64,000 nt of DNA, taken from NCBI RefSeq assembly GCF_001870735.1, contig NZ_MORL01000017.1:49981-113980 (forward strand), given 5' to 3'. The position numbers and the translations under genes are program-made. The notes under the pieces were generated by a model, which worked only from the letters and a program-made list of their open reading frames with translations, was not told the DNA's origin and ran no database searches. Shown piece after piece: positions 17,471 to 25,773 of the stretch (positions within the stretch are counted from its first letter, which is position 1; each line of letters opens with the position of its first letter). The DNA is from Arsenicibacter rosenii. Its GTDB lineage: Bacteria > Bacteroidota > Bacteroidia > Cytophagales > Spirosomataceae.

Positions 17471-18685
17471 ATGATGCAAGACAACGCGGTTTTTTCGGTC
17501 ATTGATGCGAAAAAGAATAAGCTAAAACGAAATATCATCAACGAGCTATACCGGTCGGGTCCACGGACTTTATCGCAACTGGCTACGATTTTACACACCA
17601 GTATTCCTTCCGTAACGGCTCTGGTTGAGGAGCTTAACATCGGACAGTGGACACATGGGGTAGGAACCGGTGCCGCTCAGTTTGGCCGCAAACCGTCGTT
17701 ATTTGCGCTTGATCCTTCCCGTTATGTTACGGTTGTGGCCGACATTAACCGCCACGACGTTAAGCTGATTATTTTTAACCTGGCCAATCAGGTGATCTAT
17801 CGCCTTGATGTCGATCTGCATCTCGATGACTCCGAGACGTTTCTGTCTATTCTGCGGGAGCCGCTTGAGCAGATCGTCCGCGAAGCAGAAGTCCGGAACC
17901 TGCATGTAATCGGCGTGGGCGTGGCACTCCCTGGTTTAATTGATCCGGCGCGTGGCCTCAACTATACCTATCCGCACCTCAACCGGCCCAACCACTCGCT
18001 GACCGATTTGTTGCAGGAGCTGTTCAACGCACCCACTTATCTCCTGAATGATACGAAAGCCACGATTCTCGGCGAACACCGGTTTGGGCTGGCTAAAGGC
18101 AAAAACCACGTCCTGTCGATCAACATTGACTGGGGAATCGGGCTGGCGGCTATCCTGAACGGGGAGCTGCTTCAGGGGGCTTCGGGCTTTGCCGGTGAGC
18201 TCGGACATATTCAGATTCAGGAGAGCGGTCAGCTATGCTATTGCGGAAAAGTTGGCTGCCTGGATACCATGGCCTCTGCCTATGCCCTGATTCAACGGGT
18301 AAAAGCCGGTTTGCTGGAAGGACGCGTCTCCAAACTCGCCGAAGAAGACTTTGAGAAAATTGATGTCGAAATGGTGATTGATCAGGCCAATGCCGGTGAT
18401 GCTTTTGCGATTGATATGCTCACCGAGATCGGTAGTGAGCTGGGGCGCGGGCTATCGATAGCCGTCCACCTGTTCAACCCCGAACGCATTATCATCAACG
18501 GCGTGCTCGCCAAAGCCGATAAACTCATCCGCCGGCCAATTGAACAGGCCATTGACAAATACTGCCTGGCCGACTACCGTAACAATCTGTCTATTGAAAT
18601 TTCTCAACTGGGCGAAATGGCTAAACTGGCCGGTGCTCATGCGTTTGTGATGCAGAGCCTGCTCGATCAGGAACAGATTCCCTAA
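17471..18685 (+). CDS. ROK-family transcriptional regulator (NagC/XylR type)
   Basis: The 404-residue protein has an N-terminal winged helix-turn-helix (~10-65, LSQLATILHTSIPSVTALVEEL), which separates it from ROK sugar kinases. The ROK domain follows, with VGVALPGLIDPARG, the INIDWGIGLAAILNGELLQGA phosphate loop and AGELGHI. The structural zinc motif CYCGKVGC is at ~255-262. Such regulators sense a sugar or amino-sugar and repress nearby genes. Two ATGs in a row (17471, 17474) are equally good starts. Target genes are not marked by an obvious operator; the lactonase downstream and SusCD 1 are the nearest candidates. Confidence 0.9.
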   Translation: MMQDNAVFSVIDAKKNKLKRNIINELYRSGPRTLSQLATILHTSIPSVTALVEELNIGQWTHGVGTGAAQFGRKPSLFALDPSRYVTVVADINRHDVKLIIFNLANQVIYRLDVDLHLDDSETFLSILREPLEQIVREAEVRNLHVIGVGVALPGLIDPARGLNYTYPHLNRPNHSLTDLLQELFNAPTYLLNDTKATILGEHRFGLAKGKNHVLSINIDWGIGLAAILNGELLQGASGFAGELGHIQIQESGQLCYCGKVGCLDTMASAYALIQRVKAGLLEGRVSKLAEEDFEKIDVEMVIDQANAGDAFAIDMLTEIGSELGRGLSIAVHLFNPERIIINGVLAKADKLIRRPIEQAIDKYCLADYRNNLSIEISQLGEMAKLAGAHAFVMQSLLDQEQIP

Positions 18686-18836
18686 CCGGCCTTCGTGCGT
18701 TTTTTCCGGAAGGGTTTAATAGTGAAATCCACGTCAACCCCGGCAATGTAGTTGGTAAAGGCGGCAGGAATAATCATAAATTCTGATGTCGGCAAACCGG
18801 ATTCTTTGTAAGTTGGCCTAAAATTTCCTGAACCTC

Positions 18837-19859
18837 ATGATAACCCGTTTTCTGCCCCTGTTTACTGCGCTGAGCCTGGCGTTGCCTGGCGCCTCTGTGT
18901 ATGCCCAAACGGCTCATTTCCCGACGATTGGTAAAGTAACCCGCTATGACGCACGGCTCGATAAGCTGATTGGTAAGGATGCGTCGGTTGAGGTGCTGGC
19001 GTCCGGTTTTGTGTGGTCAGAAGGACCGGTTTGGGTGAAAGACGGCAGTTTTCTGCTCTTTTCAGATGTGCCTCGGAATACCATTTACAAATGGACTGAA
19101 AAGGAGGGCCTGACGCCCTTTATGAAGCCGTCGGGTTATACCGGTGTAGCGCCTTACGGTGATGAGCCTGGCTCAAACGGCCTGACGATTGATGCCAAAG
19201 GCAGGCTCATCTCCTGTGAACACGGTGACCGGCGCGTGGCGGCTTTACCGCTGACCGGACAGGGCGGTAAGCGGACACTGGCCGATAACTTTCAGGGGAA
19301 GCGGTTCAACAGCCCGAACGATGTGGTGGCTCATTCGAACGGCAGCTATTACTTTACCGATCCGCCATACGGCATGCCGCTGAAAGAAAACGACCCGACC
19401 CGCGAAACCCCGCTTTTCGGCGTCTACCGCATTGCGCCGTCGGGTGAGGTCTCCTTACTGGTCAATGACCTGACGCGGCCTAACGGCATTGCCCTGTCGC
19501 CTGATGAAAAAACGCTGTATGTGGCTCAGTCGGACGTGAACCGGCCGGTAATTATGGCCTATCCGGTTAAGGCAGATGGCAGTATCGGGGCCGGTAACGT
19601 GTTCTATGACATGAAGGCGCTGGAGAAGTATGGCCTGAAAGGAGCGCCCGACGGCCTGAAGACGGATAAAGAGGGTAATATCTGGACATCGGGGCCACGG
19701 GGCGTATTTATTATTGCTCCGGACGGGACCTTGCTGGGCCACATTGATATCGGCGAAAATACGGCCAACTGCGGCTGGGGCGACGATGGATCAACGCTTT
19801 ATATCACGGCCGATATGTATTTGTGCCGTATCCGGACCACGGCACGAGGTGTATTTTAA
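18837..19859 (+). CDS. SMP-30/gluconolactonase-family secreted protein
   Basis: The 340-residue protein has a signal peptide (ALPGASVYAQ). The six-bladed propeller signatures of SMP-30/gluconolactonase are clear: FVWSEGPVWVKDGSFLLFSDV, GSNGLTIDAKGRLISCEHGDRR, FNSPNDVVAHSNGSYYFTDPPYG and DLTRPNGIALSPDEKTLYV, with the metal-binding Glu, Asn and Asp positions kept. Expected to hydrolyse sugar lactones in the periplasm. It lies 151 bases after the ROK gene, so sugar-lactone use controlled by that regulator is a reasonable inference. Confidence 0.9.
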   Translation: MITRFLPLFTALSLALPGASVYAQTAHFPTIGKVTRYDARLDKLIGKDASVEVLASGFVWSEGPVWVKDGSFLLFSDVPRNTIYKWTEKEGLTPFMKPSGYTGVAPYGDEPGSNGLTIDAKGRLISCEHGDRRVAALPLTGQGGKRTLADNFQGKRFNSPNDVVAHSNGSYYFTDPPYGMPLKENDPTRETPLFGVYRIAPSGEVSLLVNDLTRPNGIALSPDEKTLYVAQSDVNRPVIMAYPVKADGSIGAGNVFYDMKALEKYGLKGAPDGLKTDKEGNIWTSGPRGVFIIAPDGTLLGHIDIGENTANCGWGDDGSTLYITADMYLCRIRTTARGVF

Positions 19860-19952
19860 GGAAAAAATACGCTGATTCCGATGTCGGCACTTCCATTAAA
19901 AAGATTTATAATTTTTCTAAAGACAGATAACAAAGGGCTACATCCGAATTAC

Positions 19953-19960
19953 TAACTTTG
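19953..19960 (+). promoter_or_regulatory. Candidate -7 element of mrdA-rodA
   Basis: TAACTTTG fits TAnnTTTG and lies 33 bases before the preferred ATG of the PBP2 gene. It implies a local promoter independent of an upstream mre operon. Confidence 0.5.
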
Positions 19961-19993
19961 TAAGGGTTGAATATGTGTTGACCGGACTTGTCC

Positions 19994-21970
19994 ATGTTTG
20001 AGAATAGAAGATATATCGTCATTGGCGCTTTCTGCCTGGTCGGATTGATATATATAGCGCGCCTGTTTTACATACAGGTGTTAGATGACAGTTACTCGCT
20101 GGGGTCGTCGAAAAACTCGGTAAAACGGGTGATCGAGATTCCGTACCGGGGCCAGATTTATGATCGGAACGGGAAGCTTATTGTATACAATACACCCGTT
20201 TATGATCTCTACGTGACTCCCAAGCAGATGAAGGTGCCGGATACGCTGGCCTTCTGCCGGATGATGAACATTACACGGCAGGAGTTCGACAGTCTGATTA
20301 ATCTGGCGGTTACCTATTCGCCGTTTAAGCCTTCCCTGTTTTTACGCCAGCTTTCCAAAGAAGATTTTGCCCGTATTCAGGATGCCCTGGTAGACTACCG
20401 TGGCTTTGAGCCGCGCATGAGTTCGATGCGTACCTATCCTGCCCATACGCTGGCGAATGCACTCGGATATGTGAGTGAAATCAGCAAAAAGCAACTCGAA
20501 GAACAGGCAACATTCTACTACCGGCAGGGTGATTATGTTGGCCATAACGGCCTGGAAGAGCAGTATGAAGAGGTGCTTCGTGGTAAACGCGGGGTCCGGT
20601 TTGTGATGCAGAACGTGCGGGGGGTCGTAAAGGGCTCTTACAAGAACGGTGAATTCGATACCATTGCGGTAGCCGGACAGAACCTGTATACCGGCATTGA
20701 CCTGGATGTGCAGCAGTATGCTGATAGCCTGATGGCCAATAAAGTGGGCAGCGTAATCGCCATAGAGCCGGCAACGGGCGAGATTCTCGTCTCCGTATCG
20801 GCCCCGACCTATGACCCGAACCTGTTGTCGAGCCGTTTCTTCTCAAAGAACTATGTTAAGCTGCTGAAAAACCCCTACAAGCCGCTCATTAACCGGCCGA
20901 TTATGGCCAGTTACCGGCCAGGTTCAACCTTTAAGCTGATTCAGGCGCTTATTGGTCAGCAACAGGGATCACTGTTTCCCAATACGGCTTACTCGCATGC
21001 CGGTTCGCCAATGCGCTGCCACTGTCACGGGGTAAGAAGTTTGAGTGGGGCTGTACAGTATTCGTGTAACCCGTATTTTTATTACGTTTTCCGGAAGATG
21101 ATTTACTTCAACGGGAATTCGAATACGTTTAAAGCGTCGGCCATCGGCTTGCAGCAGTGGTATGATGCCGTGAAGCTATTTGGTATCGGGCAAAAATTAG
21201 GTATCGATTTGCCTACTGAGTTAAAAGGCAATCTGCCCAGTGTCGATTATTATGATAAAATATACAATGGTCAATACCGCTGGAAGTTCTCAAACATTTA
21301 CTCCCTCAGCATTGGCGAAGGCGAGTTGCTGATCAGTCCGATTAAGCTGGCCAATGTAGCGGCTATCATTGCCAACAGGGGGTATTACATCCCGCCACAC
21401 TACGCGAAAGGGATTGGGAAAGTAGGCTCAGGCATAGATGCAACGTATTACGAAAAGCGTCAGGTAAATATTGACCCGAAATATTTCGGACCCGTAATTG
21501 AAGGTATGCGGGGCGCAGTCGTACACGGAACCGTAACACCCCTGGCCAATATTGCCGACGTGGAGCTTTGCGGAAAAACCGGTACATCGCAGAACGCGAA
21601 AATGGGCCACAAATATGACCACTCCATTTTCATTGGCTTTGCGCCGGTTAACAACCCTAAAATTGCCATTGCCGTTTTCGTAGAGAACGCCGGTTGGGGG
21701 GGTAAGGCGGCCGCTTCGGTGGCGGCGCTGGTAGTTGAACGGTACCTGAAACGCAAGACGGAAGCCCTCAAACTGGATGAGTCGGTGAAGGCTCAGAACT
21801 ACATGCTGAATGTAGGGGTGATTGGCGGTAAGCCCGGCCTGAAGAAAAAAGTAGATAGCCTGCGCAAAGATACAACGCGTAAATCAGCGGTGAAAAAGCC
21901 GCTGATGACCAACGCAGCACCTGCAAAACCGGTAAGCCGGACAGCAACCGCTGGTGTAAACGGAAATTAA
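19994..21970 (+). CDS. mrdA: Penicillin-binding protein 2 (elongasome transpeptidase)
   Basis: An upstream TTG at 19988 is in frame, but the ATG at 19994 gives MFENRRYIVIGAF, the usual short cytoplasmic tail before the single membrane anchor (~7-27), and is preferred (658 residues). A dimerisation/pedestal region follows (RGQIYDRNGKLIVYN). The transpeptidase has Ser311 in STFK, SCN as SxN, and KTGTSQN. It crosslinks lateral-wall peptidoglycan together with RodA, encoded next. A Lys-rich C-terminal tail (KKKVDSLRKDTTRKSAVKK) is extra to the catalytic domain. The mreBCD genes that often precede mrdA are absent just upstream. Confidence 0.95.
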   Translation: MFENRRYIVIGAFCLVGLIYIARLFYIQVLDDSYSLGSSKNSVKRVIEIPYRGQIYDRNGKLIVYNTPVYDLYVTPKQMKVPDTLAFCRMMNITRQEFDSLINLAVTYSPFKPSLFLRQLSKEDFARIQDALVDYRGFEPRMSSMRTYPAHTLANALGYVSEISKKQLEEQATFYYRQGDYVGHNGLEEQYEEVLRGKRGVRFVMQNVRGVVKGSYKNGEFDTIAVAGQNLYTGIDLDVQQYADSLMANKVGSVIAIEPATGEILVSVSAPTYDPNLLSSRFFSKNYVKLLKNPYKPLINRPIMASYRPGSTFKLIQALIGQQQGSLFPNTAYSHAGSPMRCHCHGVRSLSGAVQYSCNPYFYYVFRKMIYFNGNSNTFKASAIGLQQWYDAVKLFGIGQKLGIDLPTELKGNLPSVDYYDKIYNGQYRWKFSNIYSLSIGEGELLISPIKLANVAAIIANRGYYIPPHYAKGIGKVGSGIDATYYEKRQVNIDPKYFGPVIEGMRGAVVHGTVTPLANIADVELCGKTGTSQNAKMGHKYDHSIFIGFAPVNNPKIAIAVFVENAGWGGKAAASVAALVVERYLKRKTEALKLDESVKAQNYMLNVGVIGGKPGLKKKVDSLRKDTTRKSAVKKPLMTNAAPAKPVSRTATAGVNGN

Positions 21971-21978
21971 TAAAATAC

Positions 21979-22003
21979 GGCAGACAGGTTTGGCCTGTCT
22001 GCC
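21979..22003 (+). other. Hairpin between mrdA and rodA
   Basis: GGCAGACAGG (21979-21988) pairs perfectly with CCTGTCTGCC (21994-22003) over a 5-base loop. No T-run follows, so it is unlikely to be a strong terminator. It lies 8 bases after the mrdA stop and may tune rodA expression or mRNA stability. Confidence 0.6.
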
Positions 22004-22022
22004 ACCTACCTGGTATATTCTC

Positions 22023-23303
22023 ATGGCTCGTAATGATCCTTTTGCCCGTAATATAGACTGGCTGACGCTGGCATTATACATCGCCTGCGTATTAATGGGC
22101 TGGTTCAACGTATATGCTGCCGTATATAGCCCGGAAATGAAAACCAGCATATTTGACATGTCAACAGATGCCGGTAAGCAGCTGATGTGGATCGGCACCA
22201 GCGTGATCCTAATTATTTGCGTTCTGGTTATTGACCACCGGTTTTATGATCAGTTTGCCTACATATTCTACGGCTTCATGATCTTCATGCTGCTATTGGT
22301 TATGGTGGCTGGCTCAAACATCAACGGCTCTCATTCGTGGTTCAAAATAGGCTCCTTTTCCTTACAGCCTGCCGAATTTGCCAAGCTGGCTACCAGTCTG
22401 GCACTGGCCCGCTATCTCGATGTTCCCGGGGTGAATCTCACCAAGCAGAAAGATCAGCTGTATGTAGCGGGGATCATTGGCTTACCGGCAGTCTTAATCC
22501 TGCTGTCGAATGAAACCGGCTCGACGCTGGTGTTTGCGGCCTTTATTATTATGCTGTATCGGGAAGGCTTGCCGGCCATTTACCCGATTGCCGGCATTAC
22601 CCTGACGACCTTATTTGTATTAGCACTGATTTTCCCGTTATTCTATATCTTCATCGGTATTCTGGTATTAGCGGTTGTGGCCATATTCTTACTGCCACGG
22701 TATAACCGGAACGTACGGAGTATTGCCGGAATCGGGCTGATCGGACTGGCTATGGTGGGTATCGTGGCCGGGGTCGATTTTTTCGTAAATGACGTTTTGC
22801 AGACCCACCAGCAAAATCGCATTAAAGTACTTGTTAACCCGAATATTGATCCGTTGGGTGTAGGCTGGAACGTAACGCAGGCCAAAATCGCCATTGGCTC
22901 CGGTCGTTTTGAGGGTAAAGGTTTTCTGGAAGGAACCCAGACAAAATTCGACTTTGTACCGGCACAGAGTACAGACTTTATTTTCTGTACCATTGGCGAA
23001 GAACACGGCTTTATGGGGAGTGCAATTGTTGTACTCCTGTTTGTCGGCCTGTTGAGCCGGTTGATCATTTTAGCGGAGAAACAGCGTAGCCGGTTTGCCC
23101 GGATATATGGCTATTGCGTGGCCGGAATTTTCTTCTTTCACTTTATGGTCAATATCGGGATGACCATCGGACTGATGCCGGTAATCGGGATTCCGTTACC
23201 GTTTTTCAGCTATGGTGGTTCATCGCTCTGGTCATTTACCCTGCTGCTCTTCATCTTCCTCAAACTCGACTCCCGCCGGACCAGCATGCTGTCGAGGAAT
23301 TAA
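22023..23303 (+). CDS. rodA: Rod-shape glycosyltransferase RodA (SEDS family)
   Basis: The ATG at 22023 (MARNDPFARNIDW) is preferred over an in-frame TTG at 21990 that would read through the intergenic hairpin; this gives 426 residues. About ten hydrophobic segments and the SEDS signatures are present: GSNINGSHSWFKIGSFSLQPAEFAKL, FVPAQSTDFIFCTIGEEHGF, and GIPLPFFSYGGSSLW near the end. It polymerises glycan strands with PBP2 (mrdA, 52 bases upstream). The TAA stop forms the edge of an inverted repeat. Confidence 0.95.
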   Translation: MARNDPFARNIDWLTLALYIACVLMGWFNVYAAVYSPEMKTSIFDMSTDAGKQLMWIGTSVILIICVLVIDHRFYDQFAYIFYGFMIFMLLLVMVAGSNINGSHSWFKIGSFSLQPAEFAKLATSLALARYLDVPGVNLTKQKDQLYVAGIIGLPAVLILLSNETGSTLVFAAFIIMLYREGLPAIYPIAGITLTTLFVLALIFPLFYIFIGILVLAVVAIFLLPRYNRNVRSIAGIGLIGLAMVGIVAGVDFFVNDVLQTHQQNRIKVLVNPNIDPLGVGWNVTQAKIAIGSGRFEGKGFLEGTQTKFDFVPAQSTDFIFCTIGEEHGFMGSAIVVLLFVGLLSRLIILAEKQRSRFARIYGYCVAGIFFFHFMVNIGMTIGLMPVIGIPLPFFSYGGSSLWSFTLLLFIFLKLDSRRTSMLSRN

Positions 23304-23408
23304 AGAGCGAAAGAGATAAAGAGCGGCCGCCGCGCGGTGAAAGAGCGGGATAATGGGTAAACGGCTATTTCGCACCGTGCTGTTCACTCTTTATCTCTTT
23401 CACTCTTT
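23302..23408. repeat. Inverted repeat spanning the rodA/DUF423 convergent gap
   Basis: The left arm AAAGAGCGAAAGAGATAAAG begins inside the rodA TAA stop (23302). Its inverted partner CACTCTTTATCTCTTTCACTCTTT (23385-23408) ends inside the TTA stop of the convergent DUF423 gene. The arms differ only at two C/T positions. A third shorter unit, GTGAAAGAGCGG, lies at ~23337-23348. It could end transcription on both strands. Confidence 0.75.
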
Positions 23409-23784
23409 ATAAAAACGCCCACAGCATCAGTGCCCAGCCGATGATCATAAACACACCGCCAATGGGCGTGATGGCACCCAGCCACGTGATGCCGGTAAAA
23501 CACAGGATATACAGTGATCCGGAAAAAATCAGGACACCGGCCAGAAATGAATAGCCCGACCAGCCAAGCAGCCGGACAATGGTAGCGTTGCCGCCAAATT
23601 GCTGCATCAGGATCCCGATCCCGATCAGCGCCAGCGCATGATAAAACTGGTATTTAACGGCGGTTTCGAAGGTCGCCGTGCGGTTAGTGGCTTCGAGCAT
23701 ACCCCGCAGCGCGTGCGCTCCGAAAGCGCCAATCGCTACACCCAGTAAACCCAATGCGGCCCCCGCCTGAATAAATAGCTTCAT
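23407..23784 (-). CDS. DUF423 small membrane protein
   Basis: A longer frame exists to 23874, but its first 30 codons read repeat sequence; the ATG at 23784 gives MKLFIQAGAALGLLGVAIGAFGAHAL, the typical DUF423 start (125 residues). Four hydrophobic helices are evident, with the family pattern GAFGAHALRG, YQFYHALALIG, FSGSLYIL and ITPIGG. It is a small inner-membrane protein of unknown function present in many bacteria. Confidence 0.9.
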   Translation of the reverse strand: MKLFIQAGAALGLLGVAIGAFGAHALRGMLEATNRTATFETAVKYQFYHALALIGIGILMQQFGGNATIVRLLGWSGYSFLAGVLIFSGSLYILCFTGITWLGAITPIGGVFMIIGWALMLWAFL

Positions 23785-23788
23785 AAAC

Positions 23789-23899
23789 AATGAATAATGT
23801 ATAATTAGAAATGTACGATGTGTAATGGGAAATGAATAATGTACGATGAACCGTTCCGGCAGGCATAAGCCCATTGTTCATAGTAACCATTATCCGTTA
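23789..23899. repeat. Cluster of degenerate AATG-type repeats (family E)
   Basis: AATGAATAATGTA occurs at 23789-23801 and 23831-23843, and AATGTACGATG at 23810-23820 and 23838-23848. The right end (CATTGTTCAT, then AACCATTATCC and GTTA) closely matches the repeat at 45168-45193. The final TTA is the stop codon of the PLP-protein gene on the minus strand. Confidence 0.6.
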
Positions 23900-24571
23900 A
23901 GTATAGCTTCTGTTGCCGAAAATGGCGCTGCCAACCCGTACGAGCGTGCTGCCTTCTTCGGCGGCAATCAGGTAATCGCCGCTCATGCCCATAGAAAGCT
24001 CAGCGAACGCCACGTTATCGCTCCGGAACTGACCAAGCTGATCAAATAACTGTTTCAGGCCACGGAACTCTTTCCGGATCTGAATTTCGTCGTCTGTGTT
24101 GGTTGCCATACCCATCAGGCCGACAAGCCGGATGTTCGTTAGTGGCTGCACATCGGCCGAATGCAGAAGATCCCGGGCCTCTTCGGCCGAGAGACCAAAC
24201 TTGGTTTCTTCTTCTGCAATATGAATCTGGAGCAGACAGTCGATCACACGGTTATGTTTAGCCGCCTGCTTATTGATTTCCTGAAGCAGCTTCAGGCTAT
24301 CAACCGAGTGAATAAGCGACACAAAGGGTGCAATGTACTTGACCTTGTTTGACTGAAGATGGCCGATCAGGTGCCATTGAATATCCTGAGGCAGCTGCGG
24401 GTACTTATCGGTCATCTCCTGTACTTTGTTTTCACCGAAAATGCGGCTCCCCGCATCATAGGCTTCCTGCAGCATAGCGACCGGTTTTGTCTTAGTTACT
24501 GCTACTAACCGAACGGTTTGCGGAAACCGTTCCAGCGCTGCCTCTATCTGGTGTATATTATCTGCAATCAT
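23897..24571 (-). CDS. YggS/PLPBP-family pyridoxal phosphate homeostasis protein
   Basis: The frame extends to 24646, but a good promoter (24603-24630) lies inside that extension, so the ATG at 24571 (MIADNIHQIEAAL) is chosen; this gives 224 residues, normal for the family. The PLP-binding lysine is in LVAVTKTKP, with FGENKVQEM, WHLIGHLQSNKVK, LSMGMSGD and GSTLVRVGSAIFG as family motifs. The protein binds PLP on a TIM barrel and balances B6 and amino-acid pools; it has no catalytic activity. Confidence 0.95.
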   Translation of the reverse strand: MIADNIHQIEAALERFPQTVRLVAVTKTKPVAMLQEAYDAGSRIFGENKVQEMTDKYPQLPQDIQWHLIGHLQSNKVKYIAPFVSLIHSVDSLKLLQEINKQAAKHNRVIDCLLQIHIAEEETKFGLSAEEARDLLHSADVQPLTNIRLVGLMGMATNTDDEIQIRKEFRGLKQLFDQLGQFRSDNVAFAELSMGMSGDYLIAAEEGSTLVRVGSAIFGNRSYT

Positions 24572-24602
24572 CCGGATTCTTGACCATTTTCTAAAAATTA
24601 CA

Positions 24603-24630
24603 CAAAGATAGGTTTGAGAAGTGATTCCAA
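24603..24630 (-). promoter_or_regulatory. Promoter of the YggS-family gene
   Basis: On the minus strand TTG (24630-24628), 17 bases, then TATCTTTG (24610-24603) match the full Bacteroidota TTG / TAnnTTTG pattern. The predicted transcript starts near 24597, just before the ATG at 24571. A plus-strand TAGGTTTG at 24609-24616 overlaps and might serve the divergent gene. Confidence 0.65.
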
Positions 24631-24675
24631 ATTGGTAGTTTTTCACCCTGATTACACAAACTAACCCATTTTTCT

Positions 24676-25620
24676 ATGGAATCACGGCAACCCCGACGCG
24701 ACAACAGCCGTAATTATCTGATTGCTGCGTTGCTTATTTTAGCCGCCCTAAATGTGCTGGTACTGTATTTTTACTATCAGGAACGCGAAACCAATAAGAC
24801 TAAAGATGCGACCATTAACGCCAAAACAGAGGAGTTACTGGCCACACGTGCTAAATTAGATTCGATCTCCACCCAGTTAGATGCTAAAATCAGTGAAATT
24901 CAGCGGTTAGGCGGTAACATCGACTCCCTGCTGCAAATTAAGGCTGAACTGGAGAAGGATAAACGTAGCCTGCGTAATGTCAATAATTTTGATACACGTA
25001 AGTACGATCAGAAAATCAAGTCGTACGAGGCGCTGCTGGTGCAGAAAGATCAGGAAATAGCCCGCCTGAAAGAAGAAAACGGCATCCTGACTCAGCAAAA
25101 TCAGACGCTTACCGAAGAAAATACCGGTCTGAAAAACGAAAAACAGGTGTTAAGCGATTCGATTACGACCTATTCGGTTAAGAATAAAGAGCTTGAGGAA
25201 AAGGTAACGGTGGCTTCCGCGCTCAGGGCAGAGAACATTGTGGTCAATGCCCTCAACTCACGGGGTAAGGAACGCGACGGCGGCAGCTACAAGGCCAAAC
25301 GGATCGATAAGGTGAAAGTGTCTTTTCAGCTTGCACCAAACGGTTTGGCTAAGCACAACGACAAGGAAATTTACATGCGTATTCTTGACCCGGCCGGGGC
25401 GGTCATTGCTGATATGGCCACGGGATCAGGCGAGTTTATGTACGGAGGCAAAGGCATGATTTATACATCGGCACAAACTGTTCAGTTTGACAATACCCGT
25501 CAGACCGTAAACTTTATTTATGGCCGGGGCGGACAGCAACGCTTCAACGAAGGCCGGCATGTAATTGAAATTTACAGCGAAGGCTTCAAAATCGGCGAAG
25601 GCGAGTTCACCGTCAAGTAG
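24676..25620 (+). CDS. Membrane-anchored coiled-coil protein of unknown function
   Basis: The 314-residue protein has a short basic N-terminus, one membrane helix (~14-34), and a long coiled coil (~38-175) rich in Glu, Lys, Gln and Leu (AELEKDKRSLRN, ENGILTQQNQTLTEEN). A compact beta-rich domain follows (~190-314: KVKVSFQLAPNGLAKHNDKEIYMRILDP, GRHVIEIYSEGFKIGEGEFTVK). I do not recognise a named family. The layout suggests a periplasmic or cytoplasmic sensor or tether. Its TAG stop is the first three bases of a family C repeat. Confidence 0.8.
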   Translation: MESRQPRRDNSRNYLIAALLILAALNVLVLYFYYQERETNKTKDATINAKTEELLATRAKLDSISTQLDAKISEIQRLGGNIDSLLQIKAELEKDKRSLRNVNNFDTRKYDQKIKSYEALLVQKDQEIARLKEENGILTQQNQTLTEENTGLKNEKQVLSDSITTYSVKNKELEEKVTVASALRAENIVVNALNSRGKERDGGSYKAKRIDKVKVSFQLAPNGLAKHNDKEIYMRILDPAGAVIADMATGSGEFMYGGKGMIYTSAQTVQFDNTRQTVNFIYGRGGQQRFNEGRHVIEIYSEGFKIGEGEFTVK

Positions 25621-25642
25621 AGACGCAATATGTTGCGTCTCA
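25618..25642. repeat. Dispersed hairpin repeat family C, copy 1 (contains a stop codon)
   Basis: GAGACGCAA (25620-25628) pairs with TTGCGTCTC (25633-25641) around TATG. The preceding TA plus G form the TAG stop of the coiled-coil gene, so the repeat supplies the stop codon. Copy 2 lies 60 bases further on. Confidence 0.8.
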
Positions 25643-25700
25643 TTAGGCGTAAGCCGGTACCGTATTATCGGGTATAGCATTTATGAAATTCTGACAGAGA

Positions 25701-25734
25701 TAGAGACGCAACATCTTGCGTCTCTACTTTTTTT
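25701..25734 (+). terminator. Family C repeat copy 2, acting as terminator
   Basis: TAGAGACGCAA (25701-25711) pairs perfectly with TTGCGTCTCTA (25716-25726) over a CATC loop, followed by T7 (25728-25734). It should stop transcripts from the coiled-coil gene. Its right arm also contains the TTG used as the -33 element of the rpsF promoter. Confidence 0.8.
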
Positions 25735-25746
25735 GTGCTAATTTTG
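25716..25746 (+). promoter_or_regulatory. Promoter of the rpsF-rpsR-rplI operon
   Basis: TTG (25716-25718), 20 bases, TAATTTTG (25739-25746): a full Bacteroidota promoter. Transcription would start near 25752, 22 bases before the rpsF ATG. The -33 element is inside the family C hairpin. Confidence 0.7.
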
Positions 25747-25773
25747 CACCCTCATTTTAAGCGATTTAAGGAA

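Noticed and set aside
23302..23408. Possible CRISPR-like short array at the rodA end
   Set aside because: The units are inverted, not direct, with no regular spacers and no cas genes.
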